The notes under the pieces: generated by a model
Databases searched by the model: none
Told to the model about the DNA's origin: nothing
What the model saw: the letters and a program-made list of their open reading frames with translations, nothing else
Made by a program: the position numbers and the translations under genes
Part shown: piece by piece, positions 1 to 7,843 of the stretch
Numbering within the stretch: the first letter of the stretch is position 1
Layout of the letters: every line of letters begins with the position of its first letter
From: Pedobacter sp.
GTDB lineage: Bacteria > Bacteroidota > Bacteroidia > Sphingobacteriales > Sphingobacteriaceae
Reading direction: 5' to 3'
Assembly: GCA_030149995.1 (NCBI GenBank)
Contig: JASLGV010000299.1
Coordinates: 1-13,521, forward strand
DNA length: 13,521 nt

Positions 1-1
1 G

Positions 2-343
2 CTTAAAGACGAAAATGGAAAGAAACTTGCAGATGATCAGATACGTAAAATCCAGAAAGTAATTAACGATGGAATGAACGATGAGCGTGACTGGAACCTT
101 TTTGAAAATAGTTTTAATGAAGCACACGAAAGTTTCTTTAAACGGCTGAAAAATCAGTTCCCGGACCTGGTTCAGAAAGACCTTAAACTTTGTGCTTACT
201 TACGGATGAACATGAGCAGTAAAGAGATGTCTTCGCTTCTTAACATCACCCTTAGAGGTGTAGAAATACGTCGTTACCGCCTGCGAAAAAAACTCTCCAT
301 CCCACATGATAAGAACCTCTCGGAGTTTTTAATGGAGTTGTAG
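2..343 (+). CDS. C-terminal part of a LuxR-type HTH sensor-regulator (5' truncated by window edge)
   Basis: The reading frame is open from base 2 with no start needed, so this is the 3' end of a longer gene; 113 residues are visible. A helical linker with the stretch EAHESFFKRLKNQFP leads into a helix-turn-helix with KDLKLCAYLRMNMSSKEM and RGVEIRRYRLRKKL. This matches the DNA-binding end of Bacteroidota sensor-regulators that carry two-component propeller repeats, a Y_Y_Y domain and a LuxR-like HTH (family knowledge; the sensor part is outside the window). The tail, KNLSEFLMEL, is also typical of that group. It points toward the SusC gene, which starts 255 bp downstream, and is probably the dedicated regulator sensing a glucan oligosaccharide. 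The SusC protein lacks an N-terminal STN signalling domain, which fits control by this regulator rather than by an ECF-sigma/anti-sigma pair. Confidence is high for an HTH regulator, moderate for its target. Confidence 0.8.
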   Translation, partial: LKDENGKKLADDQIRKIQKVINDGMNDERDWNLFENSFNEAHESFFKRLKNQFPDLVQKDLKLCAYLRMNMSSKEMSSLLNITLRGVEIRRYRLRKKLSIPHDKNLSEFLMEL

Positions 344-391
344 CACTACATCATTACCTCTCATAACCTATTTTATCACCTCTCTAAACAT

Positions 392-424
392 CTTAGTGTA
401 ATTTATACACACAATTACACTAAG
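392..424. repeat. Perfect 12-bp inverted repeat, candidate operator
   Basis: The left arm CTTAGTGTAATT (392-403) and right arm AATTACACTAAG (413-424) are exact reverse complements around a 9-nt spacer. Arm centres are 21 bp apart, about two helical turns, which suits a dimer binding one face of DNA. No T-run follows on either strand, so a simple intrinsic terminator is less likely. It lies 48 bp after the regulator stop and 174 bp before the SusC start. It could be the binding site of the LuxR-type regulator (inference). Alternatively, as RNA, it could be a 3' end hairpin of the regulator transcript. Confidence 0.6.
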
Positions 425-450
425 GTATTTACCTCCTGACACCAAAAATC

Positions 451-471
451 GCTTTTTTAGGCCAAAAAGGC
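451..471 (+). other. U/A-rich hairpin, possible weak terminator of the regulator gene
   Basis: GCTTTTTT (451-458) can pair with AAAAAGGC (464-471), including one G-U pair, around a 5-nt loop. The downstream stretch 475-489 is T-rich but interrupted. It may end the regulator transcript or form part of the SusC leader. The stem is mostly A-U pairs, so support is weak. Confidence 0.3.
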
Positions 472-502
472 AATTGGTTTTCTTTTATTACAATCCATTT
501 TA

Positions 503-511
503 TACGCTTTG
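503..511 (+). promoter_or_regulatory. Imperfect Bacteroidota -7-like element before SusC gene
   Basis: TACGCTTTG resembles the Bacteroidota -7 consensus TAnnTTTG but has three instead of two bases between TA and TTTG. The nearest upstream TTG (475-477) is about 25 bp away, longer than the usual spacing of about 20. It is the only TTTG in the region, so it is the best visible candidate. If used, the SusC leader would be about 80 nt long. Confidence 0.2.
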
Positions 512-598
512 ACGTAATAATGTAGAGGTAAAATCACTTGCACAGACAAAAAAACAAGTCCACATTTAAACTTAAATAACCAAAAATATAATAAAAGC

Positions 599-3500
599 AT
601 GAAAAGAACTTTTACAAAAATTTCTGTTCTCGCCGTATTATGTGTTCTTGCTATTAACGTTGCATTTGCGCAAAACATTACCGTTAAAGGAACGGTAACA
701 GATAGCAAAGACAAGTCATCTATCCCAGGCGTAAGCGTGGTGGTAAAAGGAACACAAAACGGAACACAGACAGACGTATCTGGTGCGTTTAGCATCAACG
801 CACCTTCAAATGCCATACTGGTATTTAGTTATCTGGGCTATACAAGCCAGGAAGTTGCTGTAAACAGCAGAACGGCCATAACTGTCAGTTTGCAACCCGC
901 CAGCCAGGAACTGGAGCAGGTGGTGGTAGTGGGTTACGGAACCCAGAAGAAAATCGATGTAACAGGATCGATTACAAGTGTTAAAGGCACTGAGATTGAA
1001 AAAATAACAACAACCAATCCCATTTCGGCCTTACAAGGTAAAGTACCGGGGATGACCGTTACTAATAACGGTGCACCCGGATCAAGCCCAACGGTACGTT
1101 TAAGAGGTATTGCAAGTACAAAAGACGCAAATCCATTATACGTAGTTGATGGTTTACTACAAGACAACATTGACTTTCTTAATCCAAACGATATCGAAAC
1201 CGTCGATATTTTACTGGATGCTTCCTCTACTGCCATTTACGGTTTAAGAGGGGCAAATGGTGTAATTGCCATTACAACCAAGAGAGCAGCAAGAGGTAAA
1301 ACCGTTGTGAACTTCCAAAGTACGGTGGGTATTCAGCATGTTGATAAACTAATTGATGTAGCCGATGCCGCTGGTTTTACAAAGTTATATTCGGCTGCAC
1401 TATCTAATGCTGGTGCCGCGCCTTTTAGTTTTGAAAGCTATCATGGAGATACCAACTGGCAGAAAGAGATTTTAAGGGATGCCGCCATCAATACCAACTC
1501 GCTCAGCATTTCAAACAACAACGAAAAAAGCACAACGCTGGTAAGCTTGGCTTTCAACAACCAGGATGGAGTCGTAAAATACAACAACTTCAAAAAATTC
1601 ATTGCCCGAATCAACGAAGAAATTAGAATTACCGATAACATAAAAGTTGGTGCAGATATTACAGGCTTTCATTTTAGAAACCAACCTACAGCAGCCAACC
1701 TGAATTCGGCCATCTATGCTGCTCCTATTGTACCAGTTACCAATGATGCCGGCTTATACAACACCATGCCTTCTTTCCAAAGGGCACAGGTTGGTAACCA
1801 GGTATACGCAATAAACCGCTACAGAAATACATCTATCGACAGAGGTTACAGAATAAACGGAAGCATTTTCGCTGAAATTAAATTCTTAAAAGATTTCACC
1901 TTTAAGTCTGCTTTTTATACCGATTTAGGTTTCAACAATACCAGAAGTTATACCCCGCTTCCGTTTACGGTTGTGAATATTGGAGAAGGTACCACGCCTA
2001 CTCAAACTTACTTCGATGCGACGGCCAGAACAAGTGTTAGCCAGAGCGCTTACGAAAGCAGAAAATATCAGCAGGATCATACGCTTACCTACGATAAAAC
2101 CATTAAAGGCGATCACAGAATAACTGCCATGGTCGGTTTTTCGAGTCTGTATAACTCAAGCACCATGTTGCAGGGTTCCAGAACAGATTCTACCTTACGG
2201 GTTCCGGCAAATCCGAACTTATGGTATTTAAATGTAATTGCAAGAGATAACATTACAACCAACGAAGGTTATGGTGCAGAAGAATCCAATGCAGGTGTTT
2301 TTGGTCGTTTAAGTTATGCTTACAAAAACAGATATTTGTTAAATGCCACCATCAGAAGAGACGGAAGTTCGCGCTTTGCACCTCAAAACAGATGGGGAAC
2401 ATTTGGTAGTGTGGGATTGGGCTGGATTGCCAGTGAAGAGGATTTCTTTAAAGAACACGTAAAAGGCATTGATTTCTTAAAAATCCGTTCTGCCTGGGGC
2501 CGGTTGGGCAACTCTAAAGGCGTAGATCCAAATATGTATCAGCAAACCATTTCGCAGGCTGCAACCGCTGTATTTGGCGAAAATGTATTCCCGGCTGTTC
2601 AGTATGCCTATATTCCGGATCCAAATCTGCACTTTGAAATTGTACAAGGTTTTGATCTTGGACTGGATTTAAGAACCCTTAACAACAGATTAAGCGCTGG
2701 TTTTAACTATTACAACAAAACAACCGATGGAATTTTAACCAGCTTTACGGTACCAAATACAACCCTGCTTTATTTTACAAACCTCGGTAAAATAACCAAT
2801 AAGGGGATAGAAGTAACTTTAGGCTGGAACGACCAGCTTGGTAAAGACATCACCTATGGTATAACAGGTAATTTCAGTTACAACAAAAACATCGTAAACT
2901 CGATCGGTAATACCAGCAATTTCCAGATTTTAGGAAATGGTGGGGTGAACCTTACAGAAAGTGGCCGCTCGGTAGGTTATTTCTATGGATATAAACAAGT
3001 GGGCATTTACCAGTCTACGGCTGATTTAGACAGGATGCCACATCTGGCAAACTCTTTACCGGGCGACATTGCTTATGCAGATCTTAACGGTGATGGCGTA
3101 ATTACACCGGCAGACAGGACCTATCTTGGAACACCATTCCCGCCATATAGCTACGGATTAAACATCTCTTTCGGCTATAAAGGATTTGATGCTTCTATTC
3201 AGGGCCAGGGAGTAGCCGGGAATAAAATATATACCCAGCGCCGTACGGCAAATTTTGCGCCTTTAAATTACGAAAGCAACAGACTGAACGCCTGGACAGG
3301 CCCGGGTACATCCAACGTAGAACCCATTATAGATGCGCGTGGAAACAACCTGTTGTTTAGCAGTTATTACCTGGAATCGGGTAGTTATTTCCGTATACGT
3401 AATGTTCAGGTAGGTTATACTTTCAAAAATCTTCAGAAGGCCGGTATTCAGAACCTGAGAATATTTGCAAGTGGTCAGAACCTTAAAACATGGAGTAAAG

Positions 3501-3613
3501 TAAGTGGTTATACCCCGGAAGCACAAATATCAAACATACTTGGTAGCGGTGCAGATAACGGTGTTTACCCGGTACCAGCTATTTACTCGCTGGGTGTAAA
3601 CTTAACTTTCTAA
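599..3613 (+). CDS. SusC-like TonB-dependent outer-membrane glycan transporter
   Basis: This 1004-residue protein should import glucan oligosaccharides across the outer membrane, driven by TonB, with the SusD-like partner encoded next acting as a lid. It starts with a signal peptide (about 1-24, cleavage at AFA before Gln25). A carboxypeptidase-regulatory-like beta domain follows (about 27-101). Next are the TonB-box-like EQVVVVGYG (106-114) and a plug domain (about 120-230) with LRG (168-170), YVVDG and AIYGLRGANGVI. A long beta-barrel fills the rest and ends NLTF, with the C-terminal aromatic residue typical of outer-membrane proteins. The length is normal for the family. No STN domain precedes the regulatory-like domain. 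The ATG at 599 follows an A-rich leader and gives a clean signal peptide. The susD-like gene begins 24 bp downstream. The substrate cannot be read from this protein; it is inferred from the neighbouring enzymes. Confidence 0.96.
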   Translation: MKRTFTKISVLAVLCVLAINVAFAQNITVKGTVTDSKDKSSIPGVSVVVKGTQNGTQTDVSGAFSINAPSNAILVFSYLGYTSQEVAVNSRTAITVSLQPASQELEQVVVVGYGTQKKIDVTGSITSVKGTEIEKITTTNPISALQGKVPGMTVTNNGAPGSSPTVRLRGIASTKDANPLYVVDGLLQDNIDFLNPNDIETVDILLDASSTAIYGLRGANGVIAITTKRAARGKTVVNFQSTVGIQHVDKLIDVADAAGFTKLYSAALSNAGAAPFSFESYHGDTNWQKEILRDAAINTNSLSISNNNEKSTTLVSLAFNNQDGVVKYNNFKKFIARINEEIRITDNIKVGADITGFHFRNQPTAANLNSAIYAAPIVPVTNDAGLYNTMPSFQRAQVGNQVYAINRYRNTSIDRGYRINGSIFAEIKFLKDFTFKSAFYTDLGFNNTRSYTPLPFTVVNIGEGTTPTQTYFDATARTSVSQSAYESRKYQQDHTLTYDKTIKGDHRITAMVGFSSLYNSSTMLQGSRTDSTLRVPANPNLWYLNVIARDNITTNEGYGAEESNAGVFGRLSYAYKNRYLLNATIRRDGSSRFAPQNRWGTFGSVGLGWIASEEDFFKEHVKGIDFLKIRSAWGRLGNSKGVDPNMYQQTISQAATAVFGENVFPAVQYAYIPDPNLHFEIVQGFDLGLDLRTLNNRLSAGFNYYNKTTDGILTSFTVPNTTLLYFTNLGKITNKGIEVTLGWNDQLGKDITYGITGNFSYNKNIVNSIGNTSNFQILGNGGVNLTESGRSVGYFYGYKQVGIYQSTADLDRMPHLANSLPGDIAYADLNGDGVITPADRTYLGTPFPPYSYGLNISFGYKGFDASIQGQGVAGNKIYTQRRTANFAPLNYESNRLNAWTGPGTSNVEPIIDARGNNLLFSSYYLESGSYFRIRNVQVGYTFKNLQKAGIQNLRIFASGQNLKTWSKVSGYTPEAQISNILGSGADNGVYPVPAIYSLGVNLTF

Positions 3614-3637
3614 TTTAAACTTATTAATCCAAACAGA

Positions 3638-5179
3638 ATGAAAACGATTATAAAAACCAAAAAGAGTATTGCAACAGCCCTGATTGCTGTTATGATATTT
3701 TCGATAACCGGTTGCAAGAAATTTCTGGATACCGAAAGGCAGGGCGAATACACCACCGAAAACTACCCCTACCCTGCCGGTTCAGGTCCATATGATTTAT
3801 ATCTTTTTGCCGTATACAATGATTTAAGATCTTATGATATTCATTGTACAGGCTTCTTCTTAGCCACCAGTGTACGAGGTGACGATGCTGATAAAGGCTC
3901 TACAGCGACCGATGGTGGTGCCGATGCCATCAGCATGGATAATTTCCCTGTGTTACCAAGTAACGGCTTTGTTAACGGCATGTGGAAAGGTTACTATAAC
4001 TTTATTTCAAAATGTAACACCGTACTGGATCAGGTTGAAAACAACAAGGAAATCATTGCTACAGATGCCCAAAAAATACAATCGCAGGCAGAAGCAAGGT
4101 TTTTAAGAGCTTACGCTTATTTTAACCTGGTGCGTTTTTACGGAAGAGTTCCACTTATTGATAAAGTATTAACCGTAGATCAGAGCAATGTACCACAAAG
4201 CTCGGCCGCACAAATTTATGCTTTAATAGAAAGTGACCTTCAATTCGCTGCTGCAAACCTGCCATTAAACTGGGATAAGAAGTTTGTAGGCCGTAGTACC
4301 AAAGGGATGGCCAATGGATTATTAGCCAAAGTATATCTGACACAGCAAAAATGGAGTGCCGCCATGGGTGCTGCCAATGCGGTGATAACATCAGGAGCAT
4401 ACGATTTATCTACCCCTTATGATAAAATATTCGGCGAATCTGGCGAAAACAGTAAAGAATCTGTTTTTGAAGTACAGGCAACTGCCAGCGCAGCTGTACC
4501 AACAGCCAATGGCGCTGAATTTACACAATGGCAGGGCGTAAGAGATGGTGGCGACTGGAACTTAGGTTATGGCTGGAATGTTCCTAATGCTTATCTGGAA
4601 AATGCTTATGAGCCAAATGATCCGAGAAGAGCCAGAACATTCTTATACAGAAGTACGGCCGCTACAACCTACAAAACAGTTTATGGCGAAACCACTCCAA
4701 CTACCTGGGTAAATCCAATTTATAATCATAAAGTATACAGCAATCCATCTTACAGAGCCATGTACAACAACCGGGCAGGCAGATGGATGAACATCAGAAT
4801 ATTACGCTATGCCGATGTGGTGTTAATGTATGCCGAAGCTGCCAACGAACTGGGCGGTACAGCAAACATAACAGCAGCCAAAACAGCGCTGAACAGTGTG
4901 CGCGCAAGAGCAAGAACGGGTGCACCTGCAGGTACTTTACCGGATATTACAACCGTAGATCAGAACGAATTACGGGAGGATATCAGAAAAGAAAGAAGGG
5001 TTGAACTGGGTATGGAACACGATCGTTTTTTCGATTTAGTTAGGTGGGGTATTGCAGGTTCTGTTTTACCAGCATCGGGCAGACCAAATTTTGTTGCCTC
5101 GCGTGATAATCTGTTGCCTATTCCACAAACACAAATCGACTTAAGTAAAGGTATTTTAACTCAAAATCCTGGTTACTAA
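3638..5179 (+). CDS. SusD/RagB-like outer-membrane glycan-binding lipoprotein
   Basis: This 513-residue lipoprotein should bind glycan at the cell surface and hand it to the SusC-like transporter. The signal peptide ends in the lipobox SITGC, with Cys26 as the lipidated residue, followed by KKFLDTE. The N-terminal helical, TPR-rich SusD region includes AEARFLRAYAYFNLVRFYG (151-169). The RagB/SusD C-terminal region contains IRKERRVELGMEHDRFFDL and the conserved ending LLPIPQTQI...QNPGY. Length and domain order are normal for the family. It sits 24 bp after the SusC gene and 19 bp before the LamG lipoprotein gene, so co-transcription is very likely. Family assignment is near certain. Glucan specificity is inferred from context. 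Confidence 0.96.
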   Translation: MKTIIKTKKSIATALIAVMIFSITGCKKFLDTERQGEYTTENYPYPAGSGPYDLYLFAVYNDLRSYDIHCTGFFLATSVRGDDADKGSTATDGGADAISMDNFPVLPSNGFVNGMWKGYYNFISKCNTVLDQVENNKEIIATDAQKIQSQAEARFLRAYAYFNLVRFYGRVPLIDKVLTVDQSNVPQSSAAQIYALIESDLQFAAANLPLNWDKKFVGRSTKGMANGLLAKVYLTQQKWSAAMGAANAVITSGAYDLSTPYDKIFGESGENSKESVFEVQATASAAVPTANGAEFTQWQGVRDGGDWNLGYGWNVPNAYLENAYEPNDPRRARTFLYRSTAATTYKTVYGETTPTTWVNPIYNHKVYSNPSYRAMYNNRAGRWMNIRILRYADVVLMYAEAANELGGTANITAAKTALNSVRARARTGAPAGTLPDITTVDQNELREDIRKERRVELGMEHDRFFDLVRWGIAGSVLPASGRPNFVASRDNLLPIPQTQIDLSKGILTQNPGY

Positions 5180-5198
5180 CCTTAAATACATGATATAA

Positions 5199-6086
5199 AT
5201 GGAACTCCAAAAATTATATATACAACGCCTGGCGCTTGGCATTACCATTTGCTCGGCTCTTTTGTCGGCCTGTAAAAAGAGCGACAACCCCAATAATCTG
5301 CCTAAAACAGACCCTTCTGCCTATGCAGGTAAAATTGATGGCTATTCCTCTTCGGATGAGATTTTTCCGAAAAATTTAAAGGCTTACTGGTCTTTCGATG
5401 ATACCAAAAATGAGCTTAAATCAGGAACAGCGCCCACACAAACAGCCAACGATTCTTTTATCCCGGGGGTAAGAGGCAAGGCCATTAAACTGAGTTCAGG
5501 TTACCTGTATTTTGCCAAACAGCTGGGTGCATTAAAAACCGACTCGCTAAAAAGCTTTACCATCAGTACCTGGATTCAGATTACCAACAACGGTGCAACA
5601 AAAACCATGCTGATGCAAATTGCCCGTCCGGGTATTTTTGATGGCAGCCTCGATTTCAGGTTAAATACCAACAGCTATCCGGCAAGCAATACCGATATCT
5701 TGAAGGTAGGTCCAAGATTTACCACAAAAGTTGGTGGTTCTCAAGACAACCTGAACGCTACTCTGTCGCCTAAAATCGGAGCCAATGTATGGACACACCT
5801 GGTATTAACTTACGATGGTACTTCGGGCGTATTTAAAGAATGGGCAAATGGTATCGACATCGGTTCTTACAACAACCGCGGTACCGGCGATAATTTGTTT
5901 AAATCGTACGAACCCGGCGAGTTTATCATAGGCGCCAATTACAATTCTATTCCGGGTAAATCGGTGAATGCAGATGCAAGTTTTGCCGCCATGACCGGTA
6001 GCATTGATGAAATAAGAATTTTTAATACCGTACTTCCTGATGCACATATTAAAGCATTGTACAATTTAGGAAAAGCCGGCAAATAG
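5199..6086 (+). CDS. Surface glycan-binding lipoprotein with LamG/concanavalin-like domain
   Basis: This 295-residue protein has a lipoprotein signal peptide with lipobox LLSAC, lipidated at Cys25, then KKSDN. After a short linker, one LamG/concanavalin A-like jelly-roll domain spans about 57-290. Its recognisable strands are LKAYWSFDD (60-68), GKAIKLSSGYLYF, SFTISTWIQI (119-128), VWTHLVLTYDG and GSIDEIRIFN. No catalytic signature is visible, and the position directly after SusD is the usual place for a surface glycan-binding protein (SGBP) that captures polymer alongside SusD. A catalytic role, as some jelly-roll proteins have, cannot be excluded. It is followed at once by a strong hairpin-plus-T-run (6098-6132), so the SusC-SusD-SGBP genes form a separable transcription block. 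LamG fold: high confidence; SGBP role: moderate to high. Confidence 0.85.
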   Translation: MELQKLYIQRLALGITICSALLSACKKSDNPNNLPKTDPSAYAGKIDGYSSSDEIFPKNLKAYWSFDDTKNELKSGTAPTQTANDSFIPGVRGKAIKLSSGYLYFAKQLGALKTDSLKSFTISTWIQITNNGATKTMLMQIARPGIFDGSLDFRLNTNSYPASNTDILKVGPRFTTKVGGSQDNLNATLSPKIGANVWTHLVLTYDGTSGVFKEWANGIDIGSYNNRGTGDNLFKSYEPGEFIIGANYNSIPGKSVNADASFAAMTGSIDEIRIFNTVLPDAHIKALYNLGKAGK

Positions 6087-6097
6087 TCTTCTTGCTC

Positions 6098-6132
6098 AAC
6101 CAGTCGCCGGATCATGTCCGGTGGCTGGTTTT
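6098..6132 (+). terminator. Strong intrinsic terminator or attenuator between SGBP and first GH144 gene
   Basis: AACCAGTCGCCGGA (6098-6111) pairs with TCCGGTGGCTGGTT (6117-6130) over 14 bp with two G-U pairs, around a 5-nt loop, and a T-run follows (6129-6132, then AT). It lies 11 bp after the SGBP stop and ends 30 bp before the preferred GH144 start. As the next gene is on the same strand with no obvious promoter, partial readthrough is expected. Confidence 0.8.
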
Positions 6133-6162
6133 ATACCTTACAAATTAAACCTAAAGTTACCC

Positions 6163-7833
6163 ATGACTCTTTTTCAACGACCTACAAAATTCTTATTATT
6201 CCTGCTTACAGGCTTGCTGATGTTTGGTTGCAAAAAAGATCGCAAAACAGCCAACCCTTCTACACAGGAAACCTCTTTATCCTTTACCGTTAACGATCAG
6301 TACAACGGCACCCTGGACTATAAAGGACTCAATAATTTACCTGTTATAAAAATTAATTTCACCGAACCCGTTGGTACTGCCAGTATCTCTACAGGCATAG
6401 CACTTACAGGACCGGGTGGCAATGAAGTACCCTATAATCTACAGGTACTGAATGCAGATAAATCCATTGTAATTACCCCTAAAAATGTATTATCAGCCTT
6501 TACAGGCTATATACTTAGCATTAACAACAACCTAAAATCTTCCACCGGCGGCCGACTGGTCAATCCGGTTAACATTAACCTGACCACCGGTTTAGACGAT
6601 ACAGATAAATTTGCACGCATCAGCGACGAAGATTTATTAACCCTGGTACAAAAACAAACTTTTAAATATTTCTGGGATTTTGCCCATCCAGGTAGTGGCA
6701 TGGCCCGCGAAAGAAATACCTCGGGTAATACCGTTACCACTGGTGGTACAGGCTTTGGCATCATGGCATTGGTAACAGCAGTTAACCGTGGTTTTATTAC
6801 ACGCACCGAAGGCTTAAACCATTTACAAAAAGTGGTAACATTTTTAAAAAAAGCCGATCGTTTTCATGGTGTATACCCACACTGGTTGGACGGAAACACG
6901 GCCAAAACCGTTCCATTTAGCCTTAAAGATAATGGAGGCGACCTGGTAGAAACATCCTTTTTAATGGCTGGTTTATTAACGGCACGACAATATTTTGATG
7001 CAAGCGATGTTAACGAAGCAAGCTTAAGAACAGAGATTACCAAACTTTACAATGCCGTTGAATGGAGCTGGTACCGGAAAGACAACAGCAATGTACTTTA
7101 CTGGCATTGGAGTCCCGATTACAACTGGGAGATGAACCTGCCTATTAAAGGCTGGAACGAAAGTCTGGTTACCTACGTGCTGGCTGCTGCCTCTCCTACC
7201 TTCCCGATATCGAAGGCCGTTTACGATGCCGGATGGGCACAGAACGGTGCTATGAAAAACGGCAATACCTATTACGGTGTTCAGTTACCCTTAGGTCCGC
7301 CCAACGGAGGTCCGATGTTCTTTTCGCATTATTCATTTTTGGGCATTAATCCCAACGGACTTTCAGATGCCTACGCCAATTACGAAGTACAAACCAGGGC
7401 CCATGCCTTAATCAATTATAATTATTGTAAAGCAAATCCCTTAAATCATTATGGTTACAGCGAAAATTGCTGGGGTCTTACCGCAAGCGATATCCCAAAT
7501 GGATATACTGCCAGCTCGCCAACAAATGATTTGGGTGTAATTGCCCCTACAGCCGCGCTCGCCTCTATGCCTTATACGCCCGAAGCATCCATGGCCGCAT
7601 TACATTTTTTCTATTATAAACTTGGTAATAAGACCTGGGGAGATTATGGTTTTTACGACTCCTTCTCTTTAAAAGATCAATGGTTTGCCAGTTCAACGCT
7701 GGCGATCGACCAGGGTCCTATTATTGTAATGATTGAAAACTACCGTACAAAATTGATCTGGAATTTATTTATGAGCGCTCCAGAAGTAAAAACAGGCCTG
7801 AAAAATCTGGGCTTTAATGCAGCAAATCTTTAA
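6163..7833 (+). CDS. GH144-family (glycoamylase-fold) endo-beta-1,2-glucanase, lipoprotein with N-terminal Ig-like domain
   Basis: Predicted to cleave beta-1,2-glucan at the cell surface. Starting at the ATG at 6163 gives 556 residues and a clean lipoprotein signal with LLMFGC (Cys23). The frame also opens at a GTG at 6121, but that lies inside the terminator hairpin and adds no signal. Residues about 35-145 look like a Big_5-type Ig-like domain (KINFTEPVG...SIVITPKNVLS). The catalytic (alpha/alpha)6 domain spans about 150-556. Its motifs are DRFHGVYPHWLDG (232-244), DNGGDLVETSF (256-266), WHWSPDYNWEMN (314-325), GWNE (330-333), ENCWGLTAS (434-442) and IDQGPIIVMIEN (515-526). Asp256, Asp260, Glu263 and Glu333 match the order and spacing of acidic residues I recall as important in the Chitinophaga enzyme that founded GH144. 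The old Pfam name, glycoamylase, does not imply starch. A sophorose-releasing exo mode is possible. A paralogue follows 10 bp downstream. Confidence 0.87.
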   Translation: MTLFQRPTKFLLFLLTGLLMFGCKKDRKTANPSTQETSLSFTVNDQYNGTLDYKGLNNLPVIKINFTEPVGTASISTGIALTGPGGNEVPYNLQVLNADKSIVITPKNVLSAFTGYILSINNNLKSSTGGRLVNPVNINLTTGLDDTDKFARISDEDLLTLVQKQTFKYFWDFAHPGSGMARERNTSGNTVTTGGTGFGIMALVTAVNRGFITRTEGLNHLQKVVTFLKKADRFHGVYPHWLDGNTAKTVPFSLKDNGGDLVETSFLMAGLLTARQYFDASDVNEASLRTEITKLYNAVEWSWYRKDNSNVLYWHWSPDYNWEMNLPIKGWNESLVTYVLAAASPTFPISKAVYDAGWAQNGAMKNGNTYYGVQLPLGPPNGGPMFFSHYSFLGINPNGLSDAYANYEVQTRAHALINYNYCKANPLNHYGYSENCWGLTASDIPNGYTASSPTNDLGVIAPTAALASMPYTPEASMAALHFFYYKLGNKTWGDYGFYDSFSLKDQWFASSTLAIDQGPIIVMIENYRTKLIWNLFMSAPEVKTGLKNLGFNAANL

Positions 7834-7843
7834 ACACACATAC

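Larger units (their letters stand above)
344..598 (+). promoter_or_regulatory. Noncoding control region between regulator and SusC gene
   Basis: This 255-bp AT-rich gap has no plausible gene. It contains a perfect inverted repeat (392-424), a U-rich hairpin (451-471), several copies of an ACCTCTC-like word on both strands (356-362, 378-384, related forms at 431-435 and 524-529), and one imperfect -7-like element (503-511). The last 20 bases before the SusC ATG are A-rich with no Shine-Dalgarno sequence, as is usual for Bacteroidota. The main PUL promoter is expected here because all downstream genes share one strand. I find no exact TAnnTTTG element with a properly spaced upstream TTG. Confidence 0.6.

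Noticed and set aside
457..816. Minus-strand 119-codon open frame over the SusC leader and signal peptide
   Set aside because: It has no family features, overlaps the start of a certain gene and runs through the A/T-rich control region. It reads as a shadow frame.
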